A stretch of 63,955 bases of DNA from Bacilli bacterium (GCA_016283935.1 JAEENX010000003.1:1-63955), one strand, 5' to 3'. Shown: positions 8,724 through 17,544, counted from the stretch's first letter. Made by a program: numbers and translations. Notes: a model not told the origin generated them from the letters alone.

Positions 8724-8973
8724 TCTCATCACTTTTCTTTATTTGTTCTATTTTATAATCTGCATATAGTGCATTTGGTGTATTTAAAATATTATCTACC
8801 ATAGATGCTAGAGTTAAACCATTAGCATCTCGCCAATTATATAATTTATTATAATTCCATATATCAATTTCTCTTATGAATTTAAGATTAGCAGCATCTA
8901 ACTCATGTTTCTTAGTTCTTAATGCTGGTAATAATTTCATATATAAATCTTTTTGAGATCTAATTTTTTCCAT
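8710..8973 (-). CDS. ComN-like post-transcriptional regulator
   Basis: 87 residues. The stretches MKLLPALRTKKHELDAANL and FIREIDIWNYNKLYNWRDA match the small Post_transc_reg/ComN (YrzD) family, which in Bacillus acts on competence-operon mRNA and whose gene lies near relA. Its last 14-23 bases overlap the start of rel, so the two are probably co-translated. The remaining C-terminal part is charged. The ribosome site is GGAGAG. Family assignment rests on remembered motifs, so the specific target is unknown. Confidence 0.7.
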   Translation of the reverse strand: MEKIRSQKDLYMKLLPALRTKKHELDAANLKFIREIDIWNYNKLYNWRDANGLTLASMVDNILNTPNALYADYKIEQIKKSDENENN

Positions 8974-9000
8974 AGTTAACTCTCCACATTCTCTATAGTA

Positions 9001-9011
9001 ATTATAACATA
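9001..9011 (-). promoter_or_regulatory. Extended -10 promoter of the comN-like/rel/dtd unit
   Basis: TATGTTATAAT on the minus strand, 27 bases from the ATG. TTGATA lies just upstream (9013-9018) and could alternatively be the -35 for TATAGA 16 bases on. Confidence 0.6.
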
Positions 9012-9019
9012 AATATCAA

Positions 9020-9046
9020 TAAAAAAAGAGACTTTTAAGCCTCTTT
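9020..9046 (-). terminator. tig terminator overlapping the stop
   Basis: AAAGAG (9025-9030) and CTCTTT (9041-9046), extended by CTT/AAG across one mismatch. The tig TAA at 9035 lies within the structure. Confidence 0.8.
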
Positions 9047-10279
9047 AATTATATCTAACGCTTTTTCTACACGAATTTCAAATTCGATATTTTCTTTTCC
9101 ACCTACAGCATTTTCGAATTCTTCAGCCTTCATATTGTATTTAGCTGCGTTATCTTCAATAAATTTCTTAATATCAGCAGCAGTAGCTTTGATATTTTCT
9201 GCAGTAGCAACTTCTTCTAATAAGTATCTAGTTTTAATTCTAGCAGTTGCTTGTGGTTTCATCATATTTTTAAGATCTTCGAACTTAGTTCCAGTCATTT
9301 GTAGGTATTGTTCTAATGAAGCACCTTGATGAGATAATTCATGAGCATATTCTTCTACCATTCTATTAACTTCTGAATCAATGATTTCTTCATTAATTTC
9401 AACTTTCATGTTATCAGTAGCTTTATGTAATACTTCATCTAAATATTTTCTATCGGCTTCATTTTCTTTAGCTTTAGTGATTTCTTCTTTAACATGAGCT
9501 TCTAAAGATTTTTTATCAGTAACACCTTCAATACCTAAATCATCAAAGAAGTCTTTTCCTAATTCAGGAATAATTCTTTCTTTAATTTCTCTAACTGTTA
9601 CAGTAAATTCAACATCTTTACCTTTTAAGCTTTCAACATAATTTTCAGGGAACTTAAGTTTTAATACTTTTTCTTCTCCAACTTTCATTCCAATACATCC
9701 ATCTTCGAATCCTGGGATAAATGTGTTAGAACCAATTTCTAATGGATAGTTAGTTCCAGATCCACCTTCAATAACTTCTCCATCTACTCTACCAACGAAA
9801 TCAATGTAAGCTGTATTTCCTTTTTCTACAGTTCCATTTTCTTTATTGATAATTTCAGCCATATTTTCACAAATATGTCCAATTTCATGTTCAACTTCTT
9901 CTTTAGTAACTTTAACAGTGTCTTTCTTAACTCCTAAGTTTTTGTATTTACCTAATTTAATTTCAGGTCTAGAAATTAATTTGAATTTGAAAGTACAATG
10001 TTTTTTATCAATTGATTCAATAGCAACACTTGGTTCACATACGATTTCCATGTCTGCTTTCTTTAATGCATCTTTATAAGCTATTTCAATAGCAATATCT
10101 GATGCATCCATGAATAATGATTCAATACCAACTTTTTTGATATAGATTTCTTTAGTAACTGAACCCTTTCTAAATCCATCAATTTTTACATCTTTCTTTT
10201 TATTTTCAAAAGCTTTATCTATAGCTTTTTCCCAATCTTTACCTTCAACAGTAATAGTTATTTCTTTAACATTTTTCAT
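9035..10279 (-). CDS. tig: Trigger factor
   Basis: About 414 residues, near the usual length. This ribosome-bound chaperone and peptidyl-prolyl isomerase meets nascent chains at the exit tunnel. The N-terminal ribosome-binding domain contains GFRKGSVTKEIY, the family signature loop (GFRxGxxP). The FKBP-like PPIase domain (about 150-245) has YIDFVGRVDGEVIEGGSG and FIPGFEDGCIGMKVGEEK. A helical chaperone domain follows. Two ATGs nine bases apart are possible. I prefer 10279 because AAAGAG is well spaced from it, while it directly abuts the ATG at 10288. Confidence 0.96.
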   Translation of the reverse strand: MKNVKEITITVEGKDWEKAIDKAFENKKKDVKIDGFRKGSVTKEIYIKKVGIESLFMDASDIAIEIAYKDALKKADMEIVCEPSVAIESIDKKHCTFKFKLISRPEIKLGKYKNLGVKKDTVKVTKEEVEHEIGHICENMAEIINKENGTVEKGNTAYIDFVGRVDGEVIEGGSGTNYPLEIGSNTFIPGFEDGCIGMKVGEEKVLKLKFPENYVESLKGKDVEFTVTVREIKERIIPELGKDFFDDLGIEGVTDKKSLEAHVKEEITKAKENEADRKYLDEVLHKATDNMKVEINEEIIDSEVNRMVEEYAHELSHQGASLEQYLQMTGTKFEDLKNMMKPQATARIKTRYLLEEVATAENIKATAADIKKFIEDNAAKYNMKAEEFENAVGGKENIEFEIRVEKALDIIKEA

Positions 10280-10310
10280 AACTTTCATCTCTTTCTTTAG
10301 TTCTTATAGT

Positions 10311-10339
10311 ATTATAAAGGAATTATAATTTAATATCAA
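10311..10339 (-). promoter_or_regulatory. Promoter of tig
   Basis: TTGATA (10334-10339, minus strand), 17-base spacer, TATAAT (10311-10316): a near-consensus housekeeping promoter about 30 bases before the start. Confidence 0.8.
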
Positions 10340-10371
10340 TAAAAATGACACTTTTTTGCCTATTTTACAAA

Positions 10372-10400
10372 TAAAAAGCATATATTTTCATATATGCTTA
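10372..10400 (-). terminator. Terminator at the end of the trmD unit
   Basis: AAGCATATA (10376-10384) and TATATGCTT (10391-10399). The stop codon of the 10398 gene sits at the base of the stem, with T5 after it. Confidence 0.8.
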
Positions 10401-10901
10401 TCTACTTCTTGCATGAGAATATGTATCTTCTAATTCTTCTATATCTTCATCAAAAGAAAAATTATATTGATCTAACATATTATTCATCATCATTTGTTTT
10501 CTATAATTATTTATAGCAATTTTATTTCTTAATTCTATATCTAAATAATATAGATTTTCTATATATATTTTATATTCTTCATTTTTCATGAAGTTTTTAT
10601 ATCTAATATCAAGTGCACTTCTAAACTTTTGAATTTCACCTAATACTACTTCGTTAGCATCATCTGATGAATCTTCATCATATAAGGTTTGCATTATTTT
10701 GTTATATAGTAATTTAAATTTATCTGAAATTTTATTATGTACAAGATTTTCTATCATTTCTTCATTAAAAATCTTTATAGAAGTTATTTGAAGGTCATTA
10801 CTTTTACTATTTTTATTTGGATGGAAAGTGAATCCATCTAAATCATATTCATAGTAATCAATATCCCATTTCTTCTTGTTTTTCTTTACTATATAATTCA
10901 T
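10398..10901 (-). CDS. Unknown protein in the rimM-trmD unit
   Basis: 167 residues, soluble, charged, no signal peptide or membrane segment. The protein begins MNYIVKKNKKKWDIDYYEYDLDGF, and the second half is predicted mostly helical with many Asn, Lys and Asp. I do not recognise the family. It starts 12 bases after the trmD stop with a strong GAGGTGAGG ribosome site, so it is co-transcribed with rimM and trmD. A link to translation would be guilt by association only. In most Firmicutes rplS occupies this place; it is absent here. Confidence 0.75.
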   Translation of the reverse strand: MNYIVKKNKKKWDIDYYEYDLDGFTFHPNKNSKSNDLQITSIKIFNEEMIENLVHNKISDKFKLLYNKIMQTLYDEDSSDDANEVVLGEIQKFRSALDIRYKNFMKNEEYKIYIENLYYLDIELRNKIAINNYRKQMMMNNMLDQYNFSFDEDIEELEDTYSHARSR

Positions 10902-10912
10902 AACCTCACCTC

Positions 10913-11581
10913 CTATTTATCTAACAAATCTGGTCTTCTTTCTTGAGTCTTTTTTAAAGCCTCTTGATATCTCCATTCATCTATCTTTTTATGATCACCT
11001 GATAATAATATATCTGGCACTTTCATACCATTGTAATCAGCTGGTTTAGTATAAGTTGGATAATCAAGTAAGAAGTTATCATTAAAAGAATCATTTATAT
11101 GGCTTTCTTCATTAATAACTCCTGGTATTAATCTAACTATCGAATCAGTTATTACCATTGCTGGTAATTCTCCACCTGTTAATACATAATCTCCAATTGA
11201 TATTTCCATATCAGCTAAAGATAATATTCTTTCATCAAAACCTTCATAATGTCCACATATTATTATTAAATGCTTTTCTTTAGATAAATCATAAGCATAT
11301 GCTTGTTTATATGGAATTCCTGAAGGAGTCATGATAATAACTTTAGATTCAGGAGTTTTAATAGCATTAACACAATCAAAGATTGGTTGACAAGCTAAAA
11401 CCATTCCTGCTCCACCACCATAAGGGGTATCATCTACCTTTTTATGTGGATCTTTTGTATATTCTCTAAAGTCTATTACTTCTATTTCAATCTTTTTATC
11501 TTCTATTGCTCTCTTAATAATAGATTCATTTAAGAATCCATCAAACATATGAGGAAATAAACTTAATATACTTATTTTCAT
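10913..11581 (-). CDS. trmD: tRNA (guanine-37-N1)-methyltransferase
   Basis: 222 residues. SPOUT-class enzyme that methylates G37 next to the anticodon and prevents +1 frameshifting. Recognisable elements are ISILSLFPHMFDGFLNESI, the DDTPYGGGAGMVL loop, VIIMTPSG, ICGHYEGFDERI and SIGDYVLTGGELPAM, which together form the trefoil knot and AdoMet site. It overlaps rimM by 4 bases (ATGA), the usual coupled order rimM-trmD. Confidence 0.97.
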   Translation of the reverse strand: MKISILSLFPHMFDGFLNESIIKRAIEDKKIEIEVIDFREYTKDPHKKVDDTPYGGGAGMVLACQPIFDCVNAIKTPESKVIIMTPSGIPYKQAYAYDLSKEKHLIIICGHYEGFDERILSLADMEISIGDYVLTGGELPAMVITDSIVRLIPGVINEESHINDSFNDNFLLDYPTYTKPADYNGMKVPDILLSGDHKKIDEWRYQEALKKTQERRPDLLDK

Positions 11582-12066
11582 ATTATAAGTTCCTCAATTC
11601 TATCAGAAACATATACCTTATTTTCTTTTACAGATACTTTTTGAATAAAGTCAGATTTTAAAGGAATATAATAAGTTCTATTATCATAGTTAACTTCAAG
11701 TAATGGATTAATATTATTAGTATAATCAACAATAGATCCAAATGCACCTTTATCGTTAACTACTTTCATGCCAATTAAATCTGCATAAATATAATCGTCT
11801 TCAGGTATTTCTAATCTATCACGATCAATATAAACTAAATATCCTTTATATTGTTCTATATCATTAATATGAATATATCCTTCAAATTGTAATAAATCAG
11901 TACCTTTATATTCTTTATAATTTTTAATAACAAATTCAGTATTATCAATAATTACTTTTTTACCTTTTTTAAAGATTAATTCTTTTCTTTCAAAGTCTGA
12001 TTTTACCTTTACTTCACCTTTTAAACCGTGAGTATTCACTAATTTTCCAACTGCTACTAATTCCAT
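11578..12066 (-). CDS. rimM: Ribosome maturation factor RimM
   Basis: 162 residues. It assists assembly of the 30S head by binding S19. The N-terminal domain starts MELVAVGKLVNTHGLKGEVKV, the typical RimM opening with the G-x-hydrophobic-GxHGLKGE motif, and the PRC-barrel domain (about 90-160) includes YADLIGMKVVNDKGAFGSIVD. The ribosome site is GAGGG. It is the first gene of the rimM-trmD-10398 unit. It ends in TGA, which shows that TGA is a stop here. Confidence 0.95.
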   Translation of the reverse strand: MELVAVGKLVNTHGLKGEVKVKSDFERKELIFKKGKKVIIDNTEFVIKNYKEYKGTDLLQFEGYIHINDIEQYKGYLVYIDRDRLEIPEDDYIYADLIGMKVVNDKGAFGSIVDYTNNINPLLEVNYDNRTYYIPLKSDFIQKVSVKENKVYVSDRIEELII

Positions 12067-12176
12067 ATAAATCCCTCTTCTTAATATTTTTTTATTATAT
12101 ACTCTAAAAAATTATTTTTCAATAACTACTATCTTTTTTTAAATAAATATGATATATATTGTTTAGGTGAGATGAG

Positions 12177-12551
12177 TTGGAGAGAAAAAAATTATATCTT
12201 AGTATTTTACTAAGAACAATTGGTTTAATGGTAACAATATTACCATTAGTTTTCAGAGAAAAAATAGGAAGGTTTTTAGATGATATGGTCTATACGCAAT
12301 ATGAAAATGACGCATGTACGTATATTGCTGCAGACGATAGAATATTGAAAATTATACTAACAAGTTTATTACTATTCTTTGTAATATATATGATTAGTTT
12401 TGCATTTTTAAAGATGGCTAATAGACAAAAGCCAAGATTATTAAATATAGTTTTAATGATAGCATTAGCATTGATAAATATATTTTCATCAATGAATGTT
12501 CCACATCATTATTACAGAATTAATCCTTATGGATATAAAATATGTGAATAA
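12177..12551 (+). CDS. Small three-pass membrane protein with a TTG start
   Basis: 124 residues, begins MERKKLYLSILLRTIGLMVTI. Hydrophobic segments are at about 8-24, 58-80 and 87-107, ending in a His/Tyr-rich tail. Function unknown. TTG at 12177 is chosen because AGGTGA (12165-12170) is six bases upstream. The nearer ATG at 12172 is too close and gives only a 13-codon frame. An extended -10 (TATGATATAT) lies at about 12149. It stands alone on the plus strand, convergent with the methyltransferase gene and sharing its terminator. Confidence 0.7.
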   Translation: MERKKLYLSILLRTIGLMVTILPLVFREKIGRFLDDMVYTQYENDACTYIAADDRILKIILTSLLLFFVIYMISFAFLKMANRQKPRLLNIVLMIALALINIFSSMNVPHHYYRINPYGYKICE

Positions 12552-12553
12552 TA

Positions 12554-12578
12554 AAAACGAAGTTTAATACTTCGTTTT
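12554..12578. terminator. Bidirectional terminator between convergent genes
   Basis: AAAACGAAG (12554-12562) and CTTCGTTTT (12570-12578), with A/T runs on both sides. It serves the membrane gene (+) and the methyltransferase gene (-). Confidence 0.9.
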
Positions 12579-12579
12579 T

Positions 12580-13299
12580 TTATTTATTAAATTCATATAA
12601 TATGATTGATGTTGCAACACCTACATTTAAAGATTCACATTTATCGTTCATATTAATATACACTGATTCATCAGCATATGATGCAATACTATCTTTAACA
12701 CCATTACCTTCAGAACCCATAATTAAAGCAAATGGTTTATTTACCTTAATATCTTCTAATCTAGTACCATTTACTACATTAGTAGTATAAATAGTATATT
12801 TATTCTTTAATTCAGGTAATATTTCATTTAAATCTCTTCTAATAATATTTATATTAAATATCATACCTTCAGTAGCTCTTAATACTTTACTATTATATAA
12901 ATCTACTGAATCATTAGAAAGAATTACTGTATCTATATTAAAAGCAATTGCACTTCTAATAATAGTACCAAGATTACCCGGATCTTGTACTCCATCTAAT
13001 ATTAAAACATTACCATTTATTTCTTTTTCTTCTTTTTTATTACATATAGCTAAAACATTACTAGGAGATTCTAAAGAAGACATCTTTTTCATAACATCAG
13101 AAGTGACATAATTAATATTATCTGAATCAACAAATTCTTTTTCAAAAAGAAATAATTCTTTAATTAACCCAGCTTTTTTAGCTTCTTCAACTAAATGACA
13201 TGTTTCAACTACAAAAAGATTAGTTTCATCTCTATATTTCTTATTTTGTAGTTTTACTACTTCTTTTACTTTAGAATTATCTAAACTTGAAATAACCAT
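12580..13299 (-). CDS. TrmH/SpoU-family RNA 2'-O-methyltransferase
   Basis: 239 residues. Substrate-binding N-terminal domain (1-90), then a SPOUT domain with motif 1 DPGNLGTIIRSAIAF, motif 2 ALIMGSEGNGV and motif 3 SLNVGVATSIILYEF. This is the RlmB/YsgA-type rRNA or tRNA ribose methyltransferase group. The exact target nucleotide cannot be told from sequence alone. It lies 15 bases downstream of the YgjP-like gene on the same strand. The ribosome site is AGAGGAAG. Confidence 0.93.
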   Translation of the reverse strand: MVISSLDNSKVKEVVKLQNKKYRDETNLFVVETCHLVEEAKKAGLIKELFLFEKEFVDSDNINYVTSDVMKKMSSLESPSNVLAICNKKEEKEINGNVLILDGVQDPGNLGTIIRSAIAFNIDTVILSNDSVDLYNSKVLRATEGMIFNINIIRRDLNEILPELKNKYTIYTTNVVNGTRLEDIKVNKPFALIMGSEGNGVKDSIASYADESVYINMNDKCESLNVGVATSIILYEFNK

Positions 13300-13313
13300 A
13301 TATGTCTTCCTCT

Positions 13314-13937
13314 CTAGTAATTTAATTCTTTTCTAGCCTTTTTATAATTAGGATAATGTTTACTTACTTCATTCCAAAAATTTGATGAATGATCCATGAA
13401 TTTAAAATGAGATAATTCATGAACTATAACATAATCAATTAACTCAGGTTTGTAATGAATTAACATAGTATTTAATGTAATAGTTTTACTACTTCTATTA
13501 TTTACTCCCCATCTTGTTTTCATTTTTCTTGTTCTTAATCTAAAATTAGGAATTTCTCCGAATTCATTTATATATAATTCTAATCTCTTTTCAAATACTT
13601 TAATAGAATTCTTTTCTAAATATTCATTTACTTTATCTATTGAAGGACCATATGCAATATTATCTTGAAACATAACCTTTTTATATTCAATATAATCTAA
13701 TTCTTGACCTAAATATAATACTTTTTCTTTTCTAGATTCTTGTCTTTCAGATCTTTTAGCCATTCTTATTAAAGCTTTTTCATTTTGTTTTAATAACTTA
13801 ATAATATAATTATCTGTACATATAAATGGACAAGATACTCTTATAGTTTTATCTTCTATTCTAAAATTAATATTTTTTATTCTTTTTCTATTTATTTCTA
13901 CTTTATACTCAATACCATCGATTATAAAACTAGGCAT
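13314..13937 (-). CDS. YgjP-like (DUF45, M48-related) metallopeptidase
   Basis: 207 residues from ATG 13937 (MPSFIIDGIEYKVEINRKRIKN). The zinc site HELSH and the downstream MDHSSNFW give the HExxH...H pattern of the YgjP/UPF0758-DUF45 WLM-related family. The preceding KMKTRWGVNNRSSKTITLN is the characteristic RWGSC-like segment. Some YgjP genes accompany restriction systems, but none is nearby. An ATG at 13952 exists, but GAGG is correctly spaced only for 13937. The start overlaps the end of the upstream gene by 8 bases. Confidence 0.88.
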   Translation of the reverse strand: MPSFIIDGIEYKVEINRKRIKNINFRIEDKTIRVSCPFICTDNYIIKLLKQNEKALIRMAKRSERQESRKEKVLYLGQELDYIEYKKVMFQDNIAYGPSIDKVNEYLEKNSIKVFEKRLELYINEFGEIPNFRLRTRKMKTRWGVNNRSSKTITLNTMLIHYKPELIDYVIVHELSHFKFMDHSSNFWNEVSKHYPNYKKARKELNY

Positions 13938-14862
13938 TTTTCCATACCTCATACCAATCTGCTAGTTTTTGAATACTAGATGTACCAGCTGGTTTAATTA
14001 ATTCATTATAAATATCTTTAATAATACTCCATGTTATATTTAATGATTTCTTTAAATCTTCAGTATCTTTCTTTAAATCATTACATAATTCAGGATTATC
14101 TAAGCAAACATCATAAGAATAATCAGTATACATTGCTATTAATTGATTCTTAGCGTTCTTATATGAATCGCTTAAAGTATCTTTATAGCCAGGAATATTC
14201 TTATCAATAATTGAATCAATCTTTAAAGTATAATAAATAACTTTTACTTTAGTAGAATCAGATAATTCTTTAAAAGTCACTCCATTTAATGTTCCACCAT
14301 AAAAGATAAAATCTACTAATGATACAAAATATTCTTTAGCTTTATTTTTATTTTCTTCATTATTTTCTAATTTACTATATTTTTGATTTTCACCTTTAAC
14401 ATATTCTAATATATCAGTATGTTTTTCAGTTACAGCATTAGTTTGAATATATATTTCATCTTGTTTTACTTTAGCTGTAGTAGTAGTTTCTTGTTCTTCA
14501 TATAGATCTTTATCATATTCTTTGTCATCAATATACATCTTTGTACGAAAGTTATACATAGCACCAGATTCTGTCATGTTATAAGTGATTTCATCACCTA
14601 CTTGTAATTTGTCAAAATTAGTAACTGTTGAATCTTCTTCTTTTTCACCTTCAGGCATAAAATAAACTATACCATCTTCTATTCTAGTAACTTTACCAGT
14701 ATATGTTTTATTTACATCTATTACTCTAGTAGAATTCTTTAATTCTCTATTAACTTTTATATTATGCATAATTAATAAGGAAATACCTAAAGCTAAAACA
14801 ATAACAATTGCAGATAAAGCTACAATTGTTATATTCTTTTTATCCATTTTTTTATTAAGCAT
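13930..14862 (-). CDS. Unknown membrane-anchored protein
   Basis: 310 residues. Positively charged N-terminus, one membrane helix at about 10-32 (ITIVALSAIVIVLALGISLLIM), then an extracytoplasmic region. The first part is beta-rich (VTRIEDGIVYFMPEGEKEED), followed by a short Thr-rich linker (ETTTTAK) and a helical C-terminal domain (about 155-305). Two cysteines (CLDNPELC) could form a disulfide. No family recognised. It is coupled to der by a TAATG overlap and precedes the YgjP-like gene, so it lies in a der-led unit. Confidence 0.8.
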   Translation of the reverse strand: MLNKKMDKKNITIVALSAIVIVLALGISLLIMHNIKVNRELKNSTRVIDVNKTYTGKVTRIEDGIVYFMPEGEKEEDSTVTNFDKLQVGDEITYNMTESGAMYNFRTKMYIDDKEYDKDLYEEQETTTTAKVKQDEIYIQTNAVTEKHTDILEYVKGENQKYSKLENNEENKNKAKEYFVSLVDFIFYGGTLNGVTFKELSDSTKVKVIYYTLKIDSIIDKNIPGYKDTLSDSYKNAKNQLIAMYTDYSYDVCLDNPELCNDLKKDTEDLKKSLNITWSIIKDIYNELIKPAGTSSIQKLADWYEVWKNA

Positions 14863-16172
14863 TATTCTTCACCTTTATTCTTAAATTGTAAAATAATTGG
14901 AGTTCCATCTAAATCAATAGATTCTCTAATTTTGTTTTCTAAATATCTTTCATAAGAGAAATGCAATAATCCTTTATTATTTACATTAAAAGTAAATTTA
15001 GGAGGACATGTATCTGTTTGAGATACAAAATATATTTTTAATCTCTTAGTTTTATAAGATGGTGCTTGATGTAATGCAACAGCATCTCTTATAACATCAT
15101 TTAATACACTTGTTTTAACTTCTTTAGTATAAGATTCATATGCTTTAATAATTGCAGGCATTAAAGTATGTAATCTTGTTTTATCTTTAGCGCTTATAAA
15201 TAAAATTTCAGCATAAGGAACAAATTGGAATTCGTTTCTCATACGTAATTTCCATTCTTTAATAGCTGTATCTCTATCTTTTACTGTATCCCATTTATTT
15301 ACAACAAGAACAATAGCTTTACCAGCTTCAAGTGCGTATTGTAATACATGCTTATCTTGTTCAATAATACCTTCTTCAGCATTTATAACAAGAACACATA
15401 CATCTGCTCTTTCAATAGCTTTAATACCACGTATAATAGAATATTTTTCTAATTCTTCATAAATCTTACCACGTTTTCTCATACCAGCAGTATCAATAAC
15501 TAGGTAATCTTCTCCATCATATCTAAACTTAGTATCATTTGCTTCTCTTGTAGTACCAGCAACGTTAGAAACTATTTGTCTTTCTTCATTTAATAAAGCA
15601 TTAACTAATGAAGATTTACCAACATTTGGTCTACCAATTATACAGAACTTACATACTTCATCTTTAGGTTCTGTTGTATAAGTATTAAAGTCTTCAGTAA
15701 TTAAATCTAGAAGAGATTCAATATTTCTTTTATGTTCAGCTGATATAGCAATTACATGTTCAAATCCTAATTCATAGAAATTATAGATATAATCATCATG
15801 TTTAGGATCATCTAATTTATTACATGCTACTATTACTTTCTTATCAGTTTTTAATAGCATATCACGTACAGCATAATCATTTGTAGTTAAGTCTTGTTTA
15901 CCATCTACAACAAATACAATTACATCTGCTTCATCAATAGCTATTTCAGCTTGTACTTTAATATTATCATTAAAATCTGCTGTCTCTAAATCTATACCAC
16001 CAGTATCAATTAATGAGAAAGATTTATCACCATAATTAACTATTCCATATAATCTATCTCTTGTTGTACCAGCTATATCAGAAGTAATAGCTTTCTTTTC
16101 ATTTAGTAATCTATTAAATAAAGTAGATTTACCTGTATTAGGACTACCTACTAAACATACAGTTTTACGCAT
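14862..16172 (-). CDS. der: Ribosome-associated GTPase Der (EngA)
   Basis: 436 residues with two tandem G domains and a C-terminal KH-like domain, the defining Der plan. It acts in 50S subunit assembly. G domain 1 has GSPNTGKST, DTGG and NKLD. G domain 2 has GRPNVGKSS, DTAG and NKWD. The KH-like domain (about 350-436) contains KIYFVSQTDTCPPKFTFNVN. An AAGGAGGG ribosome site precedes the ATG. The next gene starts at its stop codon (TAATG). Confidence 0.98.
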   Translation of the reverse strand: MRKTVCLVGSPNTGKSTLFNRLLNEKKAITSDIAGTTRDRLYGIVNYGDKSFSLIDTGGIDLETADFNDNIKVQAEIAIDEADVIVFVVDGKQDLTTNDYAVRDMLLKTDKKVIVACNKLDDPKHDDYIYNFYELGFEHVIAISAEHKRNIESLLDLITEDFNTYTTEPKDEVCKFCIIGRPNVGKSSLVNALLNEERQIVSNVAGTTREANDTKFRYDGEDYLVIDTAGMRKRGKIYEELEKYSIIRGIKAIERADVCVLVINAEEGIIEQDKHVLQYALEAGKAIVLVVNKWDTVKDRDTAIKEWKLRMRNEFQFVPYAEILFISAKDKTRLHTLMPAIIKAYESYTKEVKTSVLNDVIRDAVALHQAPSYKTKRLKIYFVSQTDTCPPKFTFNVNNKGLLHFSYERYLENKIRESIDLDGTPIILQFKNKGEE

Positions 16173-16204
16173 ATTAATCCCTCCTTAAACGTTTCAATAT
16201 ATTA

Positions 16205-16238
16205 ACATAAAAAGGTCTAAATATCAATTATTTAGACC
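16205..16238 (-). terminator. Terminator of the prepilin gene
   Basis: GGTCTAAAT (16214-16222) and ATTTAGACC (16230-16238), T-rich on the minus side. The gene stop codon is at the inner edge of the stem. Confidence 0.8.
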
Positions 16239-16845
16239 ATACTATACTTTTATATTCATATCCATAATTATTAGCTTCATATGGATCATTTGTTGCTTTA
16301 TCACATGATCTTTTATCAAAGTATGCATATGCTCTATTATTTTTATAATAAACATATACATTACAACTATTAATAATATTATTACTAATAGGATTTAATA
16401 TTTGATTATCATAATAATTTTTATTAGATGAATTACAATTTGCATTATTACTACAGAAATCTTCTTTATCATAATTTAAGTATTTATTTACTGCTAAATC
16501 ACTTACTTTAAACTTAATACATAAATAAGTATTAGTTCTACCTTCTAATATATTATCTGAGTAAGTTAAATCAGTTGTATATGAAACTGTAGGTTTTTCT
16601 CCTGTAGAAAATTCACATAAGCTAGTTCTATTAGTAGTAAAGTCTATTCCTTGTCTTAGATAATCCATATTTGTTTCTCCATATAGAATAGCTTCATTTT
16701 CTATAAAATCAATTTTAGTATCATATGCTTTTTCTTTAGATGCTTTTAATATTTTAGATGTAGCAGGTATCGAAATAGCAACTAATAGTCCAATTATTAC
16801 TATAACAGTTAGCAATTCAACTAAAGTAAAACCCTTATTATTCAT
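16228..16845 (-). CDS. Type IV prepilin-like protein
   Basis: 205 residues from ATG 16845, beginning MNNKGFTLVELLTVIVIIG. This is a class III/type IVa prepilin signal: a short leader ending in Gly, cleavage before Phe, glutamate at +5 and a hydrophobic helix. A prepilin peptidase would cut and methylate it, and the product would enter a pilus, pseudopilus or DNA-uptake fibre. The soluble domain (about 35-205) carries several cysteines (CSNNANC, SCNVYV, RSCDK) that may form disulfides. A PilB-type ATPase lies 7 kb away; no PilC, PilD or other pilins are in view. A GTG upstream belongs to the AGGTGA ribosome site. Confidence 0.92.
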   Translation of the reverse strand: MNNKGFTLVELLTVIVIIGLLVAISIPATSKILKASKEKAYDTKIDFIENEAILYGETNMDYLRQGIDFTTNRTSLCEFSTGEKPTVSYTTDLTYSDNILEGRTNTYLCIKFKVSDLAVNKYLNYDKEDFCSNNANCNSSNKNYYDNQILNPISNNIINSCNVYVYYKNNRAYAYFDKRSCDKATNDPYEANNYGYEYKSIVWSK

Positions 16846-16861
16846 ATAATTCACCTATTTA

Positions 16862-16872
16862 ATTATAACATA
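16862..16872 (-). promoter_or_regulatory. Extended -10 promoter of the prepilin gene
   Basis: TATGTTATAAT on the minus strand, contiguous with the engB terminator T-tract and 17 bases from the ATG. The transcript would begin at or next to AGGTGA. Confidence 0.7.
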
Positions 16873-16896
16873 AAAAAAGGAGTATTTACTCCTTTT
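16872..16896 (-). terminator. engB terminator overlapping the stop
   Basis: AAAAGGAGTA (16875-16884) and TACTCCTTTT (16887-16896), followed by T7 (minus strand). The engB stop at 16886 is inside. Confidence 0.9.
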
Positions 16897-17485
16897 CTCC
16901 ATCATTTTGATAACTTGACAAAATGTTATATACTTCATCTCTACCTTTCTTAGTAACAGATGAAAATAATACTACTTGGTCAGTATCTAATAGTTTTAAT
17001 GTTTCTTTTAATATTTTTAAACTCTTATCTTTAACACTTGGTTTAACCTTATCTAATTTATTAGCAATTATAACTGTTGGAATTTCATAATATTTTAAGA
17101 AATTATACATTAAAACATCATTTTCATTAGGTTTATGTCTAAAATCTACAATTAAGAATACACATTGAAGATTCTTTCTATCTTTAATATATTCTTCAAT
17201 CATAAATCCAAATTTTCTTTGTTTTTCTTTAGAAACATCAGCATATCCATATCCTGGAACGTCTACTAAATAAAATTCATCATTTATTAAATAAAAATTC
17301 ATTGTTTGAGTTTTACCAGGTTTAGCAGAAGTATGTGCATAATTCTTTCTACCTAATATAGTATTAATAAAAGAACTTTTACCTACATTAGATCTTCCAC
17401 ATAACATATATTCTTTTTTCCCATCTGTTGGATATTGACTAGTTCTAACAGCAATAGTTTCTAGATTTGAGCTTTCAATTTTCAT
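16886..17485 (-). CDS. engB: Ribosome biogenesis GTPase EngB (YsxC/YihA)
   Basis: 199 residues from ATG 17485 (MKIESSNLETIAVRTSQYP). It is a TRAFAC GTPase needed for 50S assembly. G1 is GRSNVGKSSFIN, the G2 threonine lies in KPGKTQTMNFY, G3 is DVPGYGYA (the usual EngB form), G4 is NKLDK and G5 is SSVTKKG. A TTG 21 bases upstream lies before the AAAGGGG ribosome site and is rejected. It stands between the ABC exporter and the prepilin gene, each with its own promoter. Confidence 0.97.
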   Translation of the reverse strand: MKIESSNLETIAVRTSQYPTDGKKEYMLCGRSNVGKSSFINTILGRKNYAHTSAKPGKTQTMNFYLINDEFYLVDVPGYGYADVSKEKQRKFGFMIEEYIKDRKNLQCVFLIVDFRHKPNENDVLMYNFLKYYEIPTVIIANKLDKVKPSVKDKSLKILKETLKLLDTDQVVLFSSVTKKGRDEVYNILSSYQNDGEKE

Positions 17486-17544
17486 AATATTAGCCCCTTT
17501 CAACAAGATTATTATAATATAAATCTATTTATATAACAAGATTC

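Noticed and set aside
6126-12066. Mycoplasma-type code with TGA as tryptophan
   Set aside because: TGA ends rimM and the ComN-like gene at expected positions, and tryptophans are coded by TGG.
12172-12213. Leader peptide starting at ATG 12172
   Set aside because: The 13-codon frame starts only one base after AGGTGA, too close for initiation; TTG 12177 is correctly spaced.
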